Below, one piece after another: positions 7,698 through 18,944 of a stretch of 64,000 bases of DNA. This stretch comes from Chrysogorgia sp. JL179-B06 (taxonomy: Eukaryota; Cnidaria; Anthozoa; Scleralcyonacea; Chrysogorgiidae), in the NCBI GenBank assembly GCA_035772405.1, contig JAYKKM010000011.1, forward strand, positions 62,001 through 126,000. Direction: 5' to 3'. How positions within the stretch are numbered: position 1 is the first letter of the stretch; each line of letters starts with the position of its first letter. The translations under genes were made by a program, and so were the position numbers. Below the pieces are notes generated by a model that saw nothing but the letters and a program-made list of their open reading frames with translations, had not been told where the DNA came from and searched no databases.

Positions 7698-8521
7698 GTG
7701 GTCTTATTTGATGTATGTTGTAAATTTAGAATTACCGAAATGACATCGAACTTTTGGGGGTTTGGGATTTGGTGTAAATTTGGTGATGTTTTGGCGATTA
7801 TATTCGCGCTCAACATTGAATGTGTAAAAAATGAGCTCGTAGCCCCACTCTCTATACTACTTAAACGGGCGAGGGGTTGTTGCGTATACGTATTTCTAGT
7901 ATATTAATTATATTCATGTAATTAATTAGTTCTGGAAACAAATTTCTGTTTTATACCTTTGTTGTAAATCTGTTCTGTCATTCTCCACAATTACTGGTGC
8001 TACTTCTGATGTGCCAACAAGAGTGGTTTGGTTTGTAACATTCTACAATGGTTATATAAAAACATACAGTTCAATGACAAACCATGCAACTTAAGGTAGC
8101 TCCCTATGGTTTCTAAGTAATACACTACAGTAATACAGTACATGTAAAGTATATTGGACAACAAATTATCATAAATTATCATTATTAATTATCATAAATT
8201 ATCCAATAAGAAATATGTATATGCACACCTGCAGAATATATTTTGGCGGGAAGAAAATTGTGGGAATTTAATACGTGTATAAACAAACGTTTTGTCGCGT
8301 ATTCCTTACACACCAAATGTTCAGCGAAGAAAATTATATTACCTGTGCAGTAGATACTGCGGTTGTCATTGTGTTTGTCGAAGTGGAAGACGAGGGGCGA
8401 GAGGTATTGGGCCTGTCTGCAATTCGAGGCGCGTTCTATAAACGTGAACACAACAGTAAACATAGCCGTGTGACAGTGAAATACTAAACAGTTTACGCAT
8501 CTTTTAATTCTTTCCACTTAC
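7698..8521. other. AT-rich stretch with no supported gene
   Basis: Short open frames on both strands (7698-7907 plus, 8275-8487 plus, 8185-8517 minus) show no family resemblance. The 8275-8517 region is open on both strands, which usually signals chance. A short AATTATCATAAATTATC motif repeats near 8165-8205. Sequence here may include the end of the Polinton-like element or the intron following the exon at 8522-8629. Confidence 0.5.
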
Positions 8522-8629
8522 CTGGGTAACTGATTGGATCGATTGAATCGGAATTGAATGGATTGCATCGTTAACAGCACGGGAAACGGCGTCAGCAATG
8601 GTGCGCGACAGAGCTTCACGATCGGCCAT
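8522..8629 (-). CDS. Likely first coding exon (36 codons) of an unidentified gene
   Basis: On the minus strand an ATG at 8629 opens 36 codons ending in CAG followed by a consensus GTAAGT donor (8516-8521). The peptide starts MADREALSRTIADAV and is amphipathic and helical. GC content is higher than the surroundings, as for a coding exon. No downstream exon could be matched with confidence in 7.7-8.5 kb. The gene is not recognised. It may be host sequence, which would place the element end between about 7.5 and 8.5 kb, or part of another repeat. Confidence 0.5.
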
Positions 8630-8674
8630 ATTTTAATAGTAATATTACTTGGGAACCAGGCCTCTGGAACTTTT

Positions 8675-9042
8675 ATTATATGTAAATAATGAATTTGCAT
8701 GCAAGAATGACTTTTTACTTATTTATAAATAATTGGTTTAACAGCAACTAATTATTTATAAATAATTTACTTCCATAAGGTGATTATATGTAAATAATTT
8801 GCACGTTTTTATTATATGTAAATAATGTGTTTTTTACTTATTTATAAATAAGTAGTGTAACAGTAATTAATTATTTATAAATAATGTTTTAAACAAATTA
8901 TTTATTTATAAATAATTATGAAATGAACATAAAAATGAACATCCAATTGATGTTCATTTTTATTATTTATAAATAATAAACTTAGCCAACATTCATTATT
9001 TATATATAATGATTTGTTTATTTCAATTATTTGTAAATAATG
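8675..9042. repeat. Cluster of about ten AT palindromes (ATTATTTATAAATAAT family)
   Basis: Copies lie at 8675-8690, 8719-8732, 8750-8767 (18-bp perfect palindrome), 8783-8798, 8811-8826, 8836-8853 (18 bp perfect), 8870-8885 (16 bp perfect), near 8900-8918, 8960-8979 (20 bp perfect), 8995-9010 and 9025-9042. One variant has ATATG in place of TTTAT on the left half. A separate 15-bp inverted repeat with 5-nt loop lies at 8929-8963. Spacing is irregular (about 25-50 bp), so this is a set of iterated sites rather than a simple satellite. Confidence 0.9.
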
Positions 9043-9349
9043 AAAAAATGTACCAATTAATTCGCTAAATAATAAATTTACACTTGGCGCCCCATACAGT
9101 AGGCTATCTACTATAGTCCTAACATGTTCCGTAATGGCTGGAGTAAACAAAGATTATTTCTGGAATACATACCAGTATACAATACATGGACGTCAATTAA
9201 GCTATTAACTATGATTAAGCTCGTATCCTCAGAAAAACTATACCCGGGTGAAAAAATTATACCCTGATTGCTAGTGACTACCTCTAACCATTGAGGCATC
9301 AAGAGTCAGATGGAGAGAGGTTACAATGATGTACTGATTTGAATGATAT

Positions 9350-9664
9350 ATAATTATCAGGGCCGGATATTCCTGTAGATATGTGGAGGCCCTGAGCAGC
9401 CTTCAGTTGTGGAGGCCTCCCTCAAACTTAGAATACTAAAATGATGACAAAACATATTTACAGTCACCCATAAAGTATATTTTTCAAGTACTAATAATCT
9501 GAATAAAAATGCTGAATAAGCTAGCAGTAGATCTATAAACTGTATATACTACCGTTCATGTAGGCACTCACAAATACATTTTTCCTTACAATTTTTTCCC
9601 ATGAAAAATGTGGAAGCCCCCTGGTTGTGGATTGCCCGTAGGTAAATCCGGCCCTGATAATTAT
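9350..9664. mobile_element. hAT-type MITE with 8-bp target duplication
   Basis: The element spans 9358-9656 (299 bp). It begins CAGGGCCGGAT and ends ATCCGGCCCTG. The flanks are an exact 8-bp duplication, ATAATTAT, at 9350-9357 and 9657-9664. Terminal CAGGGC and an 8-bp duplication are hallmarks of hAT transposons. No coding capacity is present, so movement depended on a transposase in trans. Confidence 0.95.
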
Positions 9665-9759
9665 ACTGCCTATGCGGCAGTCACTATATATCAGTAATGC
9701 ACATAGGTATATACATATTTCAATTGAATCAGTACATCATTGTAACCTTCACTCTGCAT

Positions 9760-9825
9760 CTGAGTCTTGGGTAGCTCACTGGTTGGAGGTGCAATTCAGG
9801 TTCAATTCCCGTCTGGGACTAAGAA
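9760..9825 (+). repeat. tRNA-derived SINE head
   Basis: An A-box-like GTAGCTCACTGG (9771-9782) and B-box-like GGTTCAATTCC (9799-9809) are spaced as in tRNA genes. No acceptor stem can be formed, so it is a SINE relic rather than a tRNA gene. Confidence 0.55.
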
Positions 9826-9850
9826 TAATTTTTCTGAGAATATGTCCTTG

Positions 9851-11066
9851 CATAACAATCATCCATGTATCGTCTGTCTCATACTCCGAGCTCTTCCTTA
9901 TTCACTGCAGCAGTGTATATATTAACACTGACAAGTATAGTACAGTACTGTAATGCTTGTTTATGCTACAAAATTGTAGGTCAGGCCAAGGTTGTATAAA
10001 CCCCAGCATAGTCTGCATGTTTTTGCACCCTACTAAACTACCAGTACTGTATAGGCTAATTCAAATTTTTAAATTGTTCCATGATAGGTACAAACTTTAA
10101 ACTTGCACTACGATTGTGATTTTTCGTTGGCTTTCCAATGGTATATAGCAATTTATGCTATATGCTCTCTTAAGTATTTCAAAATGTATATATTTTATGA
10201 ACAACACTTAACATGACTAACATGTATATATGGTTGTTTTATTGAAGAGTACGATAAAAATGTTGTTCTGCGTACTGTGTAGGCAGTAGGTAGTGTTAAA
10301 AATAAAAATACATGTAAGAAATCGTGTGTGAGGACTATTCAATTTCGAGCGAAAGCCCTTCAAAGAGTGATTTCGTGATGTCTGATTGTTTTGTTTTTAG
10401 TCGCCATGACGCCATGCCAAAAGTGAAATGTTCCGACCACGATATCTTTTGAAGTTCTTACTCTAAGAACTCATTCTAACGACGCTTGGATTGGATATTT
10501 GACAAACTCCGAGTAAATATTTTAGATATTCAGACGACGATATCTTTTGAACTACTAACTCTAGAAAATCATGCTATACATCAAATAAAAACCGGAATAA
10601 CATACTCGGACATGTTTGCAAAACTATCTTGGTAACTGATTAACAGGTTTAAAAAACCGAAAACGGGTTTACCTTTAGTTTTGACGCCACGTATAAAACT
10701 TGATTTACGAACTTGACATATTCCGACGACGATATATTGCATTTTCACTGCATTTTCACGATCTTTTTGAACACAAATCTTCATTCACCGTATAACCCGA
10801 CAAAACACGTACTTTTCTTTTACGGTGTCAATTTAAATATTAATTCAAATGCAGATATTTACGATATCTAGTTACCAGTTACCGCGCATGATCGACATAT
10901 ATATACAAGGAAACTGAAAGTGACTCTACAAACACTTTAGAATCCCGTAATGAGGGACTAAATGCCGGTCGATATTAGCACCCTCGCCCTCAGGCCTGCG
11001 CTTCGCGCCGGGCGAGGGGATTATTAAGTAGCTGCCCCCAGCCTGCTATTTAGATAGGGGTATCTA
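9851..11066. other. Intergenic, no supported gene
   Basis: Nothing coding is visible. A GC-rich hairpin lies at about 10981-11020, with CCCTCGCCC pairing with GGGCGAGGG around a GCGCTTCGCGC-like loop region. Around 10270-10400 there is a faint relative of the GTAGGCAGTGTT / GAGCGAAxGCCCTTC fold-back family better seen at 47.3 kb. Confidence 0.4.
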
Positions 11067-11722
11067 TAGTACGTATTCCTTATAAGGAAGCGCAAATAGA
11101 AGGCATTGACGAGCAAATAGAGTGAATTAACGAGCAAATAGAGTGAATTAACGAGCAAATAGCTGACACGTTCAAACCTCGTACCAGCCTCCTTGTTAAT
11201 TGGATTGTAACCGACCCCAAAACAACAAAGGTCCTAACCCTTTGGCAAACGTTTTCTTGAGAAATAAACCACCCCCAAAGCTATAGAATATATCAAAGGA
11301 AAGTTAAATTATCTATTTACAACATACGTACAGCTTTATCCCGGTAGCTAACTTAGTTCTCTTTAAAAGCCCGGATAATCGAACATGCCAAAATATAATT
11401 TTCCTAATACGGATACCATCTTGTAAACAAAAACACGGCTGTCTTCGACGAACGTTTTCTTGAGAAATAATCAACTCCCAAAGCTACAATATATATTAAA
11501 ACAAAGATAAATTATCGGTTTACAATATGCGTGCAGCTTATCCTGCTAGCGAACGTAGTTTTCTTAAAAAGAGTGGATAATCGAACATATCGTAACGTGT
11601 TAACAATCCCACATCCAGTGGGCTGGTACGAGTGCCATGTATTTGTTCGTTAATGCCTTCTATTTGCTCGTCAATGCCTTCTATTTGCTCGTCGGTCACT
11701 TCCTTATATGGAATACGTACTA
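11067..11722. mobile_element. Non-autonomous element with inverted ends and subterminal iterons
   Basis: TAGTACGTATTCC (11067-11079) is inverted at 11710-11722. Just inside each end are repeats of a GACGAGCAAATAG motif: at least three units on the left (11107-11161) and three in inverse orientation on the right (11642-11692). The interior holds two diverged direct repeats of about 150 bp, starting near 11248 and 11450 with the shared block AACGTTTTCTTGAGAAATAA. No coding potential. Superfamily not determined. Confidence 0.75.
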
Positions 11723-11889
11723 GAAGTACATATGGCTATTTAGCACTGCATTTCATTAACATAAAGTAATACATCAGGTCAAACAATCATGAATAGCATG
11801 AGCGATAATTTGTGGTGATTTATTGCTGAGCTCTTGACCTGTTGACTCAGGCCTTCAGAGCAAATGCCAACCTATTGTTGGCTCACATC

Positions 11890-12022
11890 CATAGGCGTAG
11901 CCAGAATTCCTGGCCCCCCCTCAGAAAATGTGTACTCTTGGGTCTTCATTTGCCTCAGTTAGGCTGCCCCCCCCTAGATTTTTCCTGGCCCCCCTTGACA
12001 GAAAATGCTGGTTACGCCTCTG
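11890..12022. mobile_element. Short MITE, probable hAT type
   Basis: The ends are ATAGGCGTAGCCAG and, inverted, CTGGTTACGCCTCT, around a C-rich core. Flanks share CACAT in similar positions, a weak remnant of a target duplication. Confidence 0.5.
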
Positions 12023-12046
12023 TTTCACATCATACAAAAATTCAAC

Positions 12047-12161
12047 TTAACCCTTTGCCTACTAAGCCGCCCAAAAACGGCCACTTTGTTATTTTACTCT
12101 GTCTATAACGCCATACGATTTTACTTGCAGGTGATTAACCCCTAGGAGGGAAAGGGTTAAC
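12047..12161. mobile_element. Tiny TTAA-ended MITE, copy 1
   Basis: TTAACCCTTTGCC is inverted at the far end as GGGAAAGGGTTAA. The core contains two AGTAAAAT-type motifs on the minus strand flanking a TATGGCGTTATAG segment. Related copies lie at 12425-12545 and 12764-12856. Confidence 0.7.
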
Positions 12162-12424
12162 AACCAAAATCACGCAAGATCACAAAATGGCATAGTAACA
12201 ATTTACTCTAAATGAAATTACAAAGGTACAGGTATCAAGACTGTTGACTGAAAAGAGCTGACCAGTGAGTAGGGTTCTTGACACTTTGTAGGAAACTTGG
12301 TGTTTCCACAATTTATTGCTCAATGTAAGTTATATAATTGTCACCATGCAAACATTAATGGAATTATAAATCATGTATACTGTAGGTAACGAATTCAAGG
12401 AAATTGCAATATTTTCAACAATTA

Positions 12425-12545
12425 TTAACTCCTTGACTGAGGAGTTTCCTCGATCTTGATGAGTAAAATCGTCTGACGTTAGCCAGAGTAAAATACTAAA
12501 GTCTGCATGGTTCGAATTAAAACAAACCATTCAGTCATCAAGGAG
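12425..12545. mobile_element. Tiny MITE, copy 2 of the same family
   Basis: The ends are ATTAACTCCTTGACTGA and, inverted, TCAGTCATCAAGGAGTCAAT. The core has GAGTAAAAT twice around CGTCTGACGTTAGCCA. It matches copy 1 in the core, not in the arms. Confidence 0.65.
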
Positions 12546-12763
12546 TCAATATTATCCATATAATTATAACTGTTTTTAAAAAGGACAAGTACTGTACATT
12601 ACCTTAGTTGTTTTTCCCTTAAATCTTGTTGCTAGTAAATTAATACAAAGTTATACATTAATTATAGTAGCTACAATACAAATACTGTACATACTCTAAG
12701 TAAAATCAATACAAAACCAATTATTTTGTAAAACCTTCAAACAAAAGTAGTTTTAGTTTAACC

Positions 12764-12856
12764 CCTTAGAATTTAATGATTAACACCTGAATAAAATTGT
12801 GTGGCATATAGCCAGAATAAAATGTTCAAGTGTGCACTTGCCCATTAATGGTTAAA
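12764..12856. mobile_element. Tiny MITE, copy 3 of the same family
   Basis: The core reads GAATAAAAT, TGTGTGGCATATAGCCA, GAATAAAAT and lies between TTTAACCCC and a TTAAC-type inverted end. It is the most diverged of the three copies. Confidence 0.55.
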
Positions 12857-13396
12857 CTTAATGTACAAATTCAGTATATAATTTAATATATGCAATTTTT
12901 TTTTGACTAATATATGCCAGACAGTTTTGTTCACTTTAACTTATAATCCTAAACCAGGAAAGCAATTACATTATAAAACAATTAAAGGATTCAATGTTAG
13001 ACCATCAGATCCTTCCATGGCATTCAGCAATTACTGACCAGGTTGGTACTAATCTGTATGGTACTTGTAACTCTTGATATCACCATAACTCATAAGCAGG
13101 GTTTCTTTTAGGTGGGTTTTGCCCCCCTTGAAAAATATTTGATCCCTCTTGTAAATTGCCAAGGTGCTCAATCTGCCCCCCCCCAAAAAAATAAATATGG
13201 GGCTATTATATCAATTAGGAATAATTGCTCATGAATACACTATAGTCTTACTCTTATAGTTGTTGTATAACATTACAAATTCGTACAATTTATCAAAATA
13301 GTATGATCGAAGGCAACTTAGCCAACGGTAACCACAAGCAATCATGAAAAGGCCACAAAAACACACTGTCAGTTTTAAGTGGTTTTGGTGCTGTCC
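12857..13396. other. Intergenic, no supported gene
   Basis: A C-run-rich stretch at about 13110-13185 resembles a decayed hAT-type terminal region. Nothing else was recognised. Confidence 0.4.
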
Positions 13397-14388
13397 TTAA
13401 AGGGACACTCCAGCCCCAAAGCAAGTTTCATTCAAACGAAAGAACTAGGTAAACTAACTTCAGAATGAGTATTAGTTTCCTTCAAATCTTTTTAGTTTTG
13501 GAGAAATTTGACTTTGTTTGTCGTAATTTTCGCACATTGGGGGCCGCCATTGTTGCTTTGCTTGCGGGCCAAAGCGGGTCGTTGCCATTAGCGTTTTGAC
13601 GTCATTGAGTGATAGAAACAAATGTTCTTCGACAGCGCGGTTTTCCGTCTAAACGTAAATATTCTTGGTTTATCGTTCAATACTTTCTACAATGCCTGAT
13701 TGCATGGTTCCCGACTGCACATATAATTCACGCAAGACTGTGCGAATAAGTTACCATCGAATTCCTCTTGAAAGTTAACTGCGACAAGCGTGGCTGGCCA
13801 GAATTCGCTGTAATATCCATGTGCACGCAACAACTCGTTTGTTTGTTCGGAACATTTTACACCTGATTGGCCACCAAAACAGGAGAAAACTTAAGGCTAA
13901 TTCAGTACCATAATTAGCCTTAAGTATTCTCCTGTTTTGGTGGCCAGGCACTAATTTACGCATGCTTTCCTCGAAGCAATAAAGCTCGTAAAATGTTCCG
14001 AACAAACAAACGAGTTGTTGCGTGCACATGGATTATTGCGTCGAATTCTGGCCAGCCACGCTTGTCGCAGTTAACTTTCAAGAGGAATTCGATGGTAACT
14101 TATTCCCGCAGTCTTGCGTGAATTATTTGTGCAGTCGGACACCATGAAATCATGCATTGTAGAAAGTATTGAACGATAAACCAAGAATATTTACGTTTCG
14201 AAAGAAAACCGCGCTGTCGAAGAACATTTGTTTCTATCACTCAATGACGTCAAAACGCTCATGGTAATGGGAACGACCGCTTTCGCCCGCAAGCAAAGCA
14301 ACAATGGCGGCCCCCAATGTGCGAAAATTACGACAAACAAAGTTTTCGTTTGAATGAAACTTGCTTTGGGGCTGGAGTGTCCCTTTAA
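13397..14388. mobile_element. Kolobok-type fold-back element with THAP remnants in both arms
   Basis: TTAA at 13397-13400 and 14385-14388 bound a 984-bp near-palindrome beginning AGGGACACTCCAGCCCC and ending in its inverse. Both arms contain mirror copies of one exon: an ATG at 13692 in the left arm opens a THAP-like start with two CxxxxC-spaced cysteines (MPDCMVPDC) and YHRIPLE, followed by a stop. The same exon lies in the right arm on the minus strand, continuing to a VCSEHF-like block. The centre is near 13898. TTAA duplication plus a THAP exon indicates Kolobok descent. It encodes no complete transposase. Confidence 0.9.
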
Positions 14389-15023
14389 ATAAACTTTGTA
14401 ACTTAGTAACTGTTAAACACCAAATGTGTGATGTATGAGAAAATGGAGAATAAACCTTCAAACTGTACTTAAAACAAAGATAGACTGGAAAACCAAAGCA
14501 TGTAAATGAATTTCACTATATTTACTTCCAGTTTTGATATTTTTTCCTTGGAAAAAATAAATACAATGCAACCCACTGCTCTGGGTTATGTGCAGGAAGC
14601 ACAATTTTCAGACTGGGCCACACCATTGCTTTAAAATTGCTCGACCACACAATAGAGTTGAGCTAGATAAAGTTTGTAGTCACAAAAATCTTTTCTCCAC
14701 CATAAAAATTATTTCAATCAAGTGATATACAGTACCCTGTATTACTTCTTTAGCAAAACAAAGTAAATGCTGCTTTGCATATTCTGCTTTGTATATACAA
14801 AGTAAATTTCTGTTTGTCCTAGCTGTGATAAGATCATTAATTTATTTGACAAACCAACTCGGCTAACTGGTAAAAAAATAACAAAATGCTTCATCAAATT
14901 TTAGCCCATTTTACATGAACAGCCTAATAAGCCATGTAACGAGCCTCTGGCATTTCATCTTAATTTAATTTTCTATGCATGCTAAATTACTGTAACAGCC
15001 AGTATGGAGTTTCCTCAGTCAAG
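14389..15023. other. Intergenic, no supported gene
   Basis: AT-rich sequence with no motif or open frame of note. Confidence 0.4.
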
Positions 15024-15603
15024 TAGGGGTTTCCACAAGATGGTCGGAATTTTGCAAAAATTTGCTAAAAAAATCATTAAATTTTGCTTAAAAGTTGCCC
15101 TTTTTTAGGTTTTAAGAAAGTTACTCAATCTTGCTAGTTCACTTGCGCTGCCAATTTTAGCAAGTTCTGATACATACCTAATGTGTTAGCATTTAGACTG
15201 ACTGGCATATGAATGTGTTTCTTCATCAAACAATGTATGAACCATCGTTGTACTTAAGCATGATTGCTGCTTCTTTTGCAAGACCACATGGAAAGCATGG
15301 AAAGTGTAAATAACTCTGGTGTTAATTCCCCTGCCTTATTAAATAATGAATACCGTATAGAAAATAATAAAGTTGATATACAATTGAGAATGCAGATTTG
15401 GACTTGGAGACCTGAAATTATTCATTATTAAGCAAAAGCTAAGTGAAAACAATGAAAATGTAAATTTTTACTGACATACAATTAAGCAAAATTTAAATTA
15501 TTGCTGTTAAAACTCTCAATTGCTTGGAGCTACAAAAGTTGCTAGTTCAAAAAATTGTTGCTCATACAAAGAGAAGTTGCCGAGCATCTTGTGAAAACCC
15601 CTA
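15024..15603. mobile_element. hAT-type MITE (TAGGGG ends)
   Basis: TAGGGGTTTCCACAAGATG at the left is inverted at the right as CATCTTGTGAAAACCCCTA. Flanking 8-mers CAGTCAAG and CTGTCAAG match at seven positions, an eroded 8-bp duplication. The 580-bp interior is AT-rich and non-coding. Confidence 0.8.
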
Positions 15604-15807
15604 CTGTCAAGTACCTTCCCACTGACAACTGTGTAATTACAATACTCATACAATTTCGATTGTGATTGCTGCTAAAAAACCTACAGATATTTCTTTATGT
15701 CTTGCCACCTGCAAAATATCAAAAATTGTCTGTAGGTGAATTAATTGTCTTTACGTGGCTTACTTCCTAAACTCCCTAACGGCTTCTACATTTATAATTG
15801 TATTAAA

Positions 15808-15950
15808 ACAATAATTGGATTCGGTTTACACATGATATAAAGAATTATCCAGACCTCTGTCAATGTTACCCGCCTCAGCCTTCAGCAGATAACATTAAAC
15901 TTGGTCTGGATAATTTTTGATATCATGCTCAGCCTCATCCAATAATTGTT
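15808..15950. repeat. Fold-back element with ACAATAATTGGA-type ends
   Basis: The two arms pair over about 60 bp, from AACAATAATTGGA on the left to TCCAATAATTGTT on the right, including ATTATCCAGACC and its inverse. Its ends match the fold-back at 34854-35004. Confidence 0.8.
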
Positions 15951-17299
15951 TATTTATTGTGCTCAACTTTATAATCCAAAAATGATTTATAAATATGAAT
16001 AATATCACTTTAATTGATGTACTGTTTATATTAAAGTTATAACATAAAATGGAGTTAAAGCTGTGTTAAATCGTAGTTAAAAGTTCTTTCATGATGGGAC
16101 CAAGACCCTCAATCCGTTGTCAGATCATGTTTCTTTTTCAACAAGAAATGAAGAATATTACATACGAAAATACAAAATGACTACGTAGTTTAGCATTAAT
16201 TTAACAGTATCAGGTGAGGGTGCTGTTGAGTGTTGACTAGCGAATAAATTACAGTAGTGTCAGTGATAACGTATTTGTATGTCAAACTTAAAAGTTACTG
16301 TTGAGAAGATGTTAAACAATCACATAATCTGATTTGATAAAAAGTAGACGGTGATAAACAACAATTTAACACAGATTAAACCAGGCGCACACGCCGATTT
16401 ATGGTTATTTCATATTTGTTAACGGATATTTCATATTTGTTTCTCGTACATCAAACATGCATCGATAAAACCATATTTAATATATGTCCCATCATTTTAC
16501 CTTCGTTTACAGCAGACTTCTTAAATTCTTACACAATACCGGTGATTAATATTTTGGTAGATATAACTCCAGAATATATACAAATTTAAACGTGCTAATG
16601 AATAAAACATGTAATGTACAATTTACCTGTGTTGTCGGGTTTTTCCGCCATTTTGACTTTTCAAGAATGCGCAGATCATGTTAAATATGGGTTGTTCCGG
16701 AGTTTCCCCTAGATAGATCATAATCATCTATTTGCGTCGACTGTGTTGGTTCCTTGCACTCAAGTGACGTCAAATTGAAAATAAACCCCCGCTGGACCTT
16801 GAGTCTGAGCCGTCGAGCAAACTCGAAAATGGCGGCGTCCAGAAGCAAAATACGAGAATGAAAACGTTATTTCTCAAGTACAAGAGCAGATACCGTAAAA
16901 CTATTAACATTTCCAAACATTATACTTAAAGGCCTTTTATTTAAAGGTAATTGATTTTTTGGGTATAGTTTCCCTTTAAATTTGTAAAGAAGTATTAGCG
17001 ACCAAATAACCGCCATAACTGATTATTCAGTCTCAAATAATCTGCTAAAAAACAGAATTTTGTCATATTTTCCACTTTTCTAACTCAAAATTGGCTTAGA
17101 AAATTGCCAGGGCCGTACTCAGAAATTTTTTTGAAGAAATTTTTTGACAGGATAGCTCAGCTGTTTCAACTGCAGTTCCATTTCAAATTCAAGTGACAAC
17201 CATCCCTCCTCAACAAACAATGTAAGAGCTGTCACTGGCAGCTGTCATGGACCAGGCCATGGGAAAAGAAATTCCAGCACTCCTGGCGAAATAAATGCC
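15951..17299. other. Intergenic with possible solo transposon end
   Basis: No gene recognised. A GGGTATAGTTTCCCTTTAA at 16962-16980 looks like the right end of a TTAA-type element, but no left partner was found. A decayed tRNA-like A box lies near 17155. Confidence 0.4.
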
Positions 17300-17404
17300 T
17301 TAAAGGAGCAGTGTCACCATCTGCGCATTTCTTCTGCGCATATTTTTTTATTTTCGGAATATGTCGGAATAGGACGGAAATTGCTTCGTACTGCCCAAAG
17401 CATC

Positions 17405-18944
17405 ATGGAGGCGTCGGTGAGTAAGTAAATGAATGCATATATTTGCATTTATTTATTGGTGAAATAGACTCTTGCTGAATTTAAAATACAGGTTAGCCAT
17501 TGCTGTTGTAAAAGTTCGTGTGCCACAAAAAGAAAGGAAGATAGCACCAGAGGTTGCCCGTGCAAGGGGAAAAACGTCGAGTGTTCTGTCGACTGCAAGT
17601 GTGGAACTCGCAATAAACCTTGCAAGAACAGGGTATGTTTGCCAATAAAAATCTATTTAATATTTCTTTCATAATATTTTATATTATTGTGGTCAGGAAA
17701 TATCTTTCACGTTTAACTTTTTGTTGTTACAGGGAAATGCAGAAGAAAATAGAGTGCGCGAAAGATCATCGCTTCGATCGAAAGAAGGATTTCGTGGTTT
17801 AACGAAATCAAATCGAAATGTTGAGATTGAGGATCAGCAAAGAGAAAAGGAACATAATGATGTAAAGGTATTTGACTTCGTAATTCATGGACATATACTG
17901 CATTAAAATACATTCGAGTCAGCCTGTAGCTGTAGTTGAATTATAAAAACATGACAACATAATTTTTCAAAACATACTGTATATTTGTATACACAATTAA
18001 CACAAATTATGAGCAAACTACCTTATCATATGAACCAGGCTAACTGGAAAAGCTGAGTAAAATTTTGCGTGTTCAAATTAGATATGAGCTACCCGGTTTA
18101 ATATAATGGAGATGGGGCTTGATTTAACTAAATAGTAAGTTTGTATACTAAGCAAAAAATGTAGTAAACTAACTTTAGCATGCACACAGTAATCACAGTA
18201 ATCACAGCAATGCACGAGTCAATTCTTCCTGTTACCATCCCCCCACCCTGGGCAATACCCTGGGGATTTGTAAACAAATTTCAAATTCATAGCAAATTTC
18301 CCACCCGTGGGACTTAGAAATTTGTAAATTCCTCGCTTTTTGCATATTTGAAAGGAAAAATTTAGTCAACAATTTAGACTCCCCGAATGTCCTCCTAATT
18401 TTTTGATCAATCCCCACCATTCCCCTGGGGATATATCGGATCGGAATTTATCGGATCGGTAAATTGGATATTTCCTTGATCGGCTTACCCCTAGGTGGGG
18501 CCTTTGAGATGGGGGCCATTAATAGAGATATATGGTACCATGTAAATAACTAGTAAATATCACATATGATTTGTTATAATTATGCTATAAAATCTATAGG
18601 CATTCATTCATACACTTGATGAGGAGACAGTGCGAAAACTGGCAATAAGGGGTCTGAGGCGAGGAATCGGGAGTATGGACTACATCCACACTCTACTGAT
18701 TGCAGAGGATGATCTGGATGAGAACATACCTGTAGAGCTTTTGGATGACTTTAGTGATGAACCTGCTGAGGTAGAGGATACAAGTGGAGCAAGTCATCAC
18801 CAAGGTCAAGACACAACAGGAGATCTTGATGCTGCCCCTTCCTGGTGTGTCTGCTCAAATTGTAGGCCAATGCCTCAAGAAATTGAAAACAAGTGCTGCA
18901 GACAGAAAAAGTGCATAACACTTTCCTCTTGGAAATATTTCTAA
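17405..18944 (+). CDS. Kolobok second protein: CXC-type cysteine domain plus P2X7-ballast-like motif (4 exons)
   Basis: Proposed exons are 17405-17416, 17492-17632, 17733-17867 and 18600-18944, all phase 0 with GT/AG boundaries (GTGAGT, GTATGT, GTATTT donors). The 210-residue product has a CXC-like cluster in exon 2 (HCCCKSSC, then GCPCKGKNVEC, CKCG and KPC), a basic/charged linker in exon 3, and in exon 4 an acidic linker followed by WCVCSNCRPMP and NKCCRQKKC. The last block matches the start of the cysteine-rich cytoplasmic ballast domain of P2X7. It stops 12 residues after the last Cys, so the ballast domain is truncated or more exons exist. A DNA-binding or accessory transposition role is inference. 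Confidence 0.75.

Noticed and set aside
8185..8517. 110-codon frame on the minus strand overlapping a 70-codon plus-strand frame
   Set aside because: Both strands are open over the same segment and neither product resembles a protein family; the stretch is more likely the intron after the exon at 8522-8629.
9771..9809. tRNA gene
   Set aside because: A and B boxes are present but no acceptor or anticodon stems form; called a SINE relic instead.
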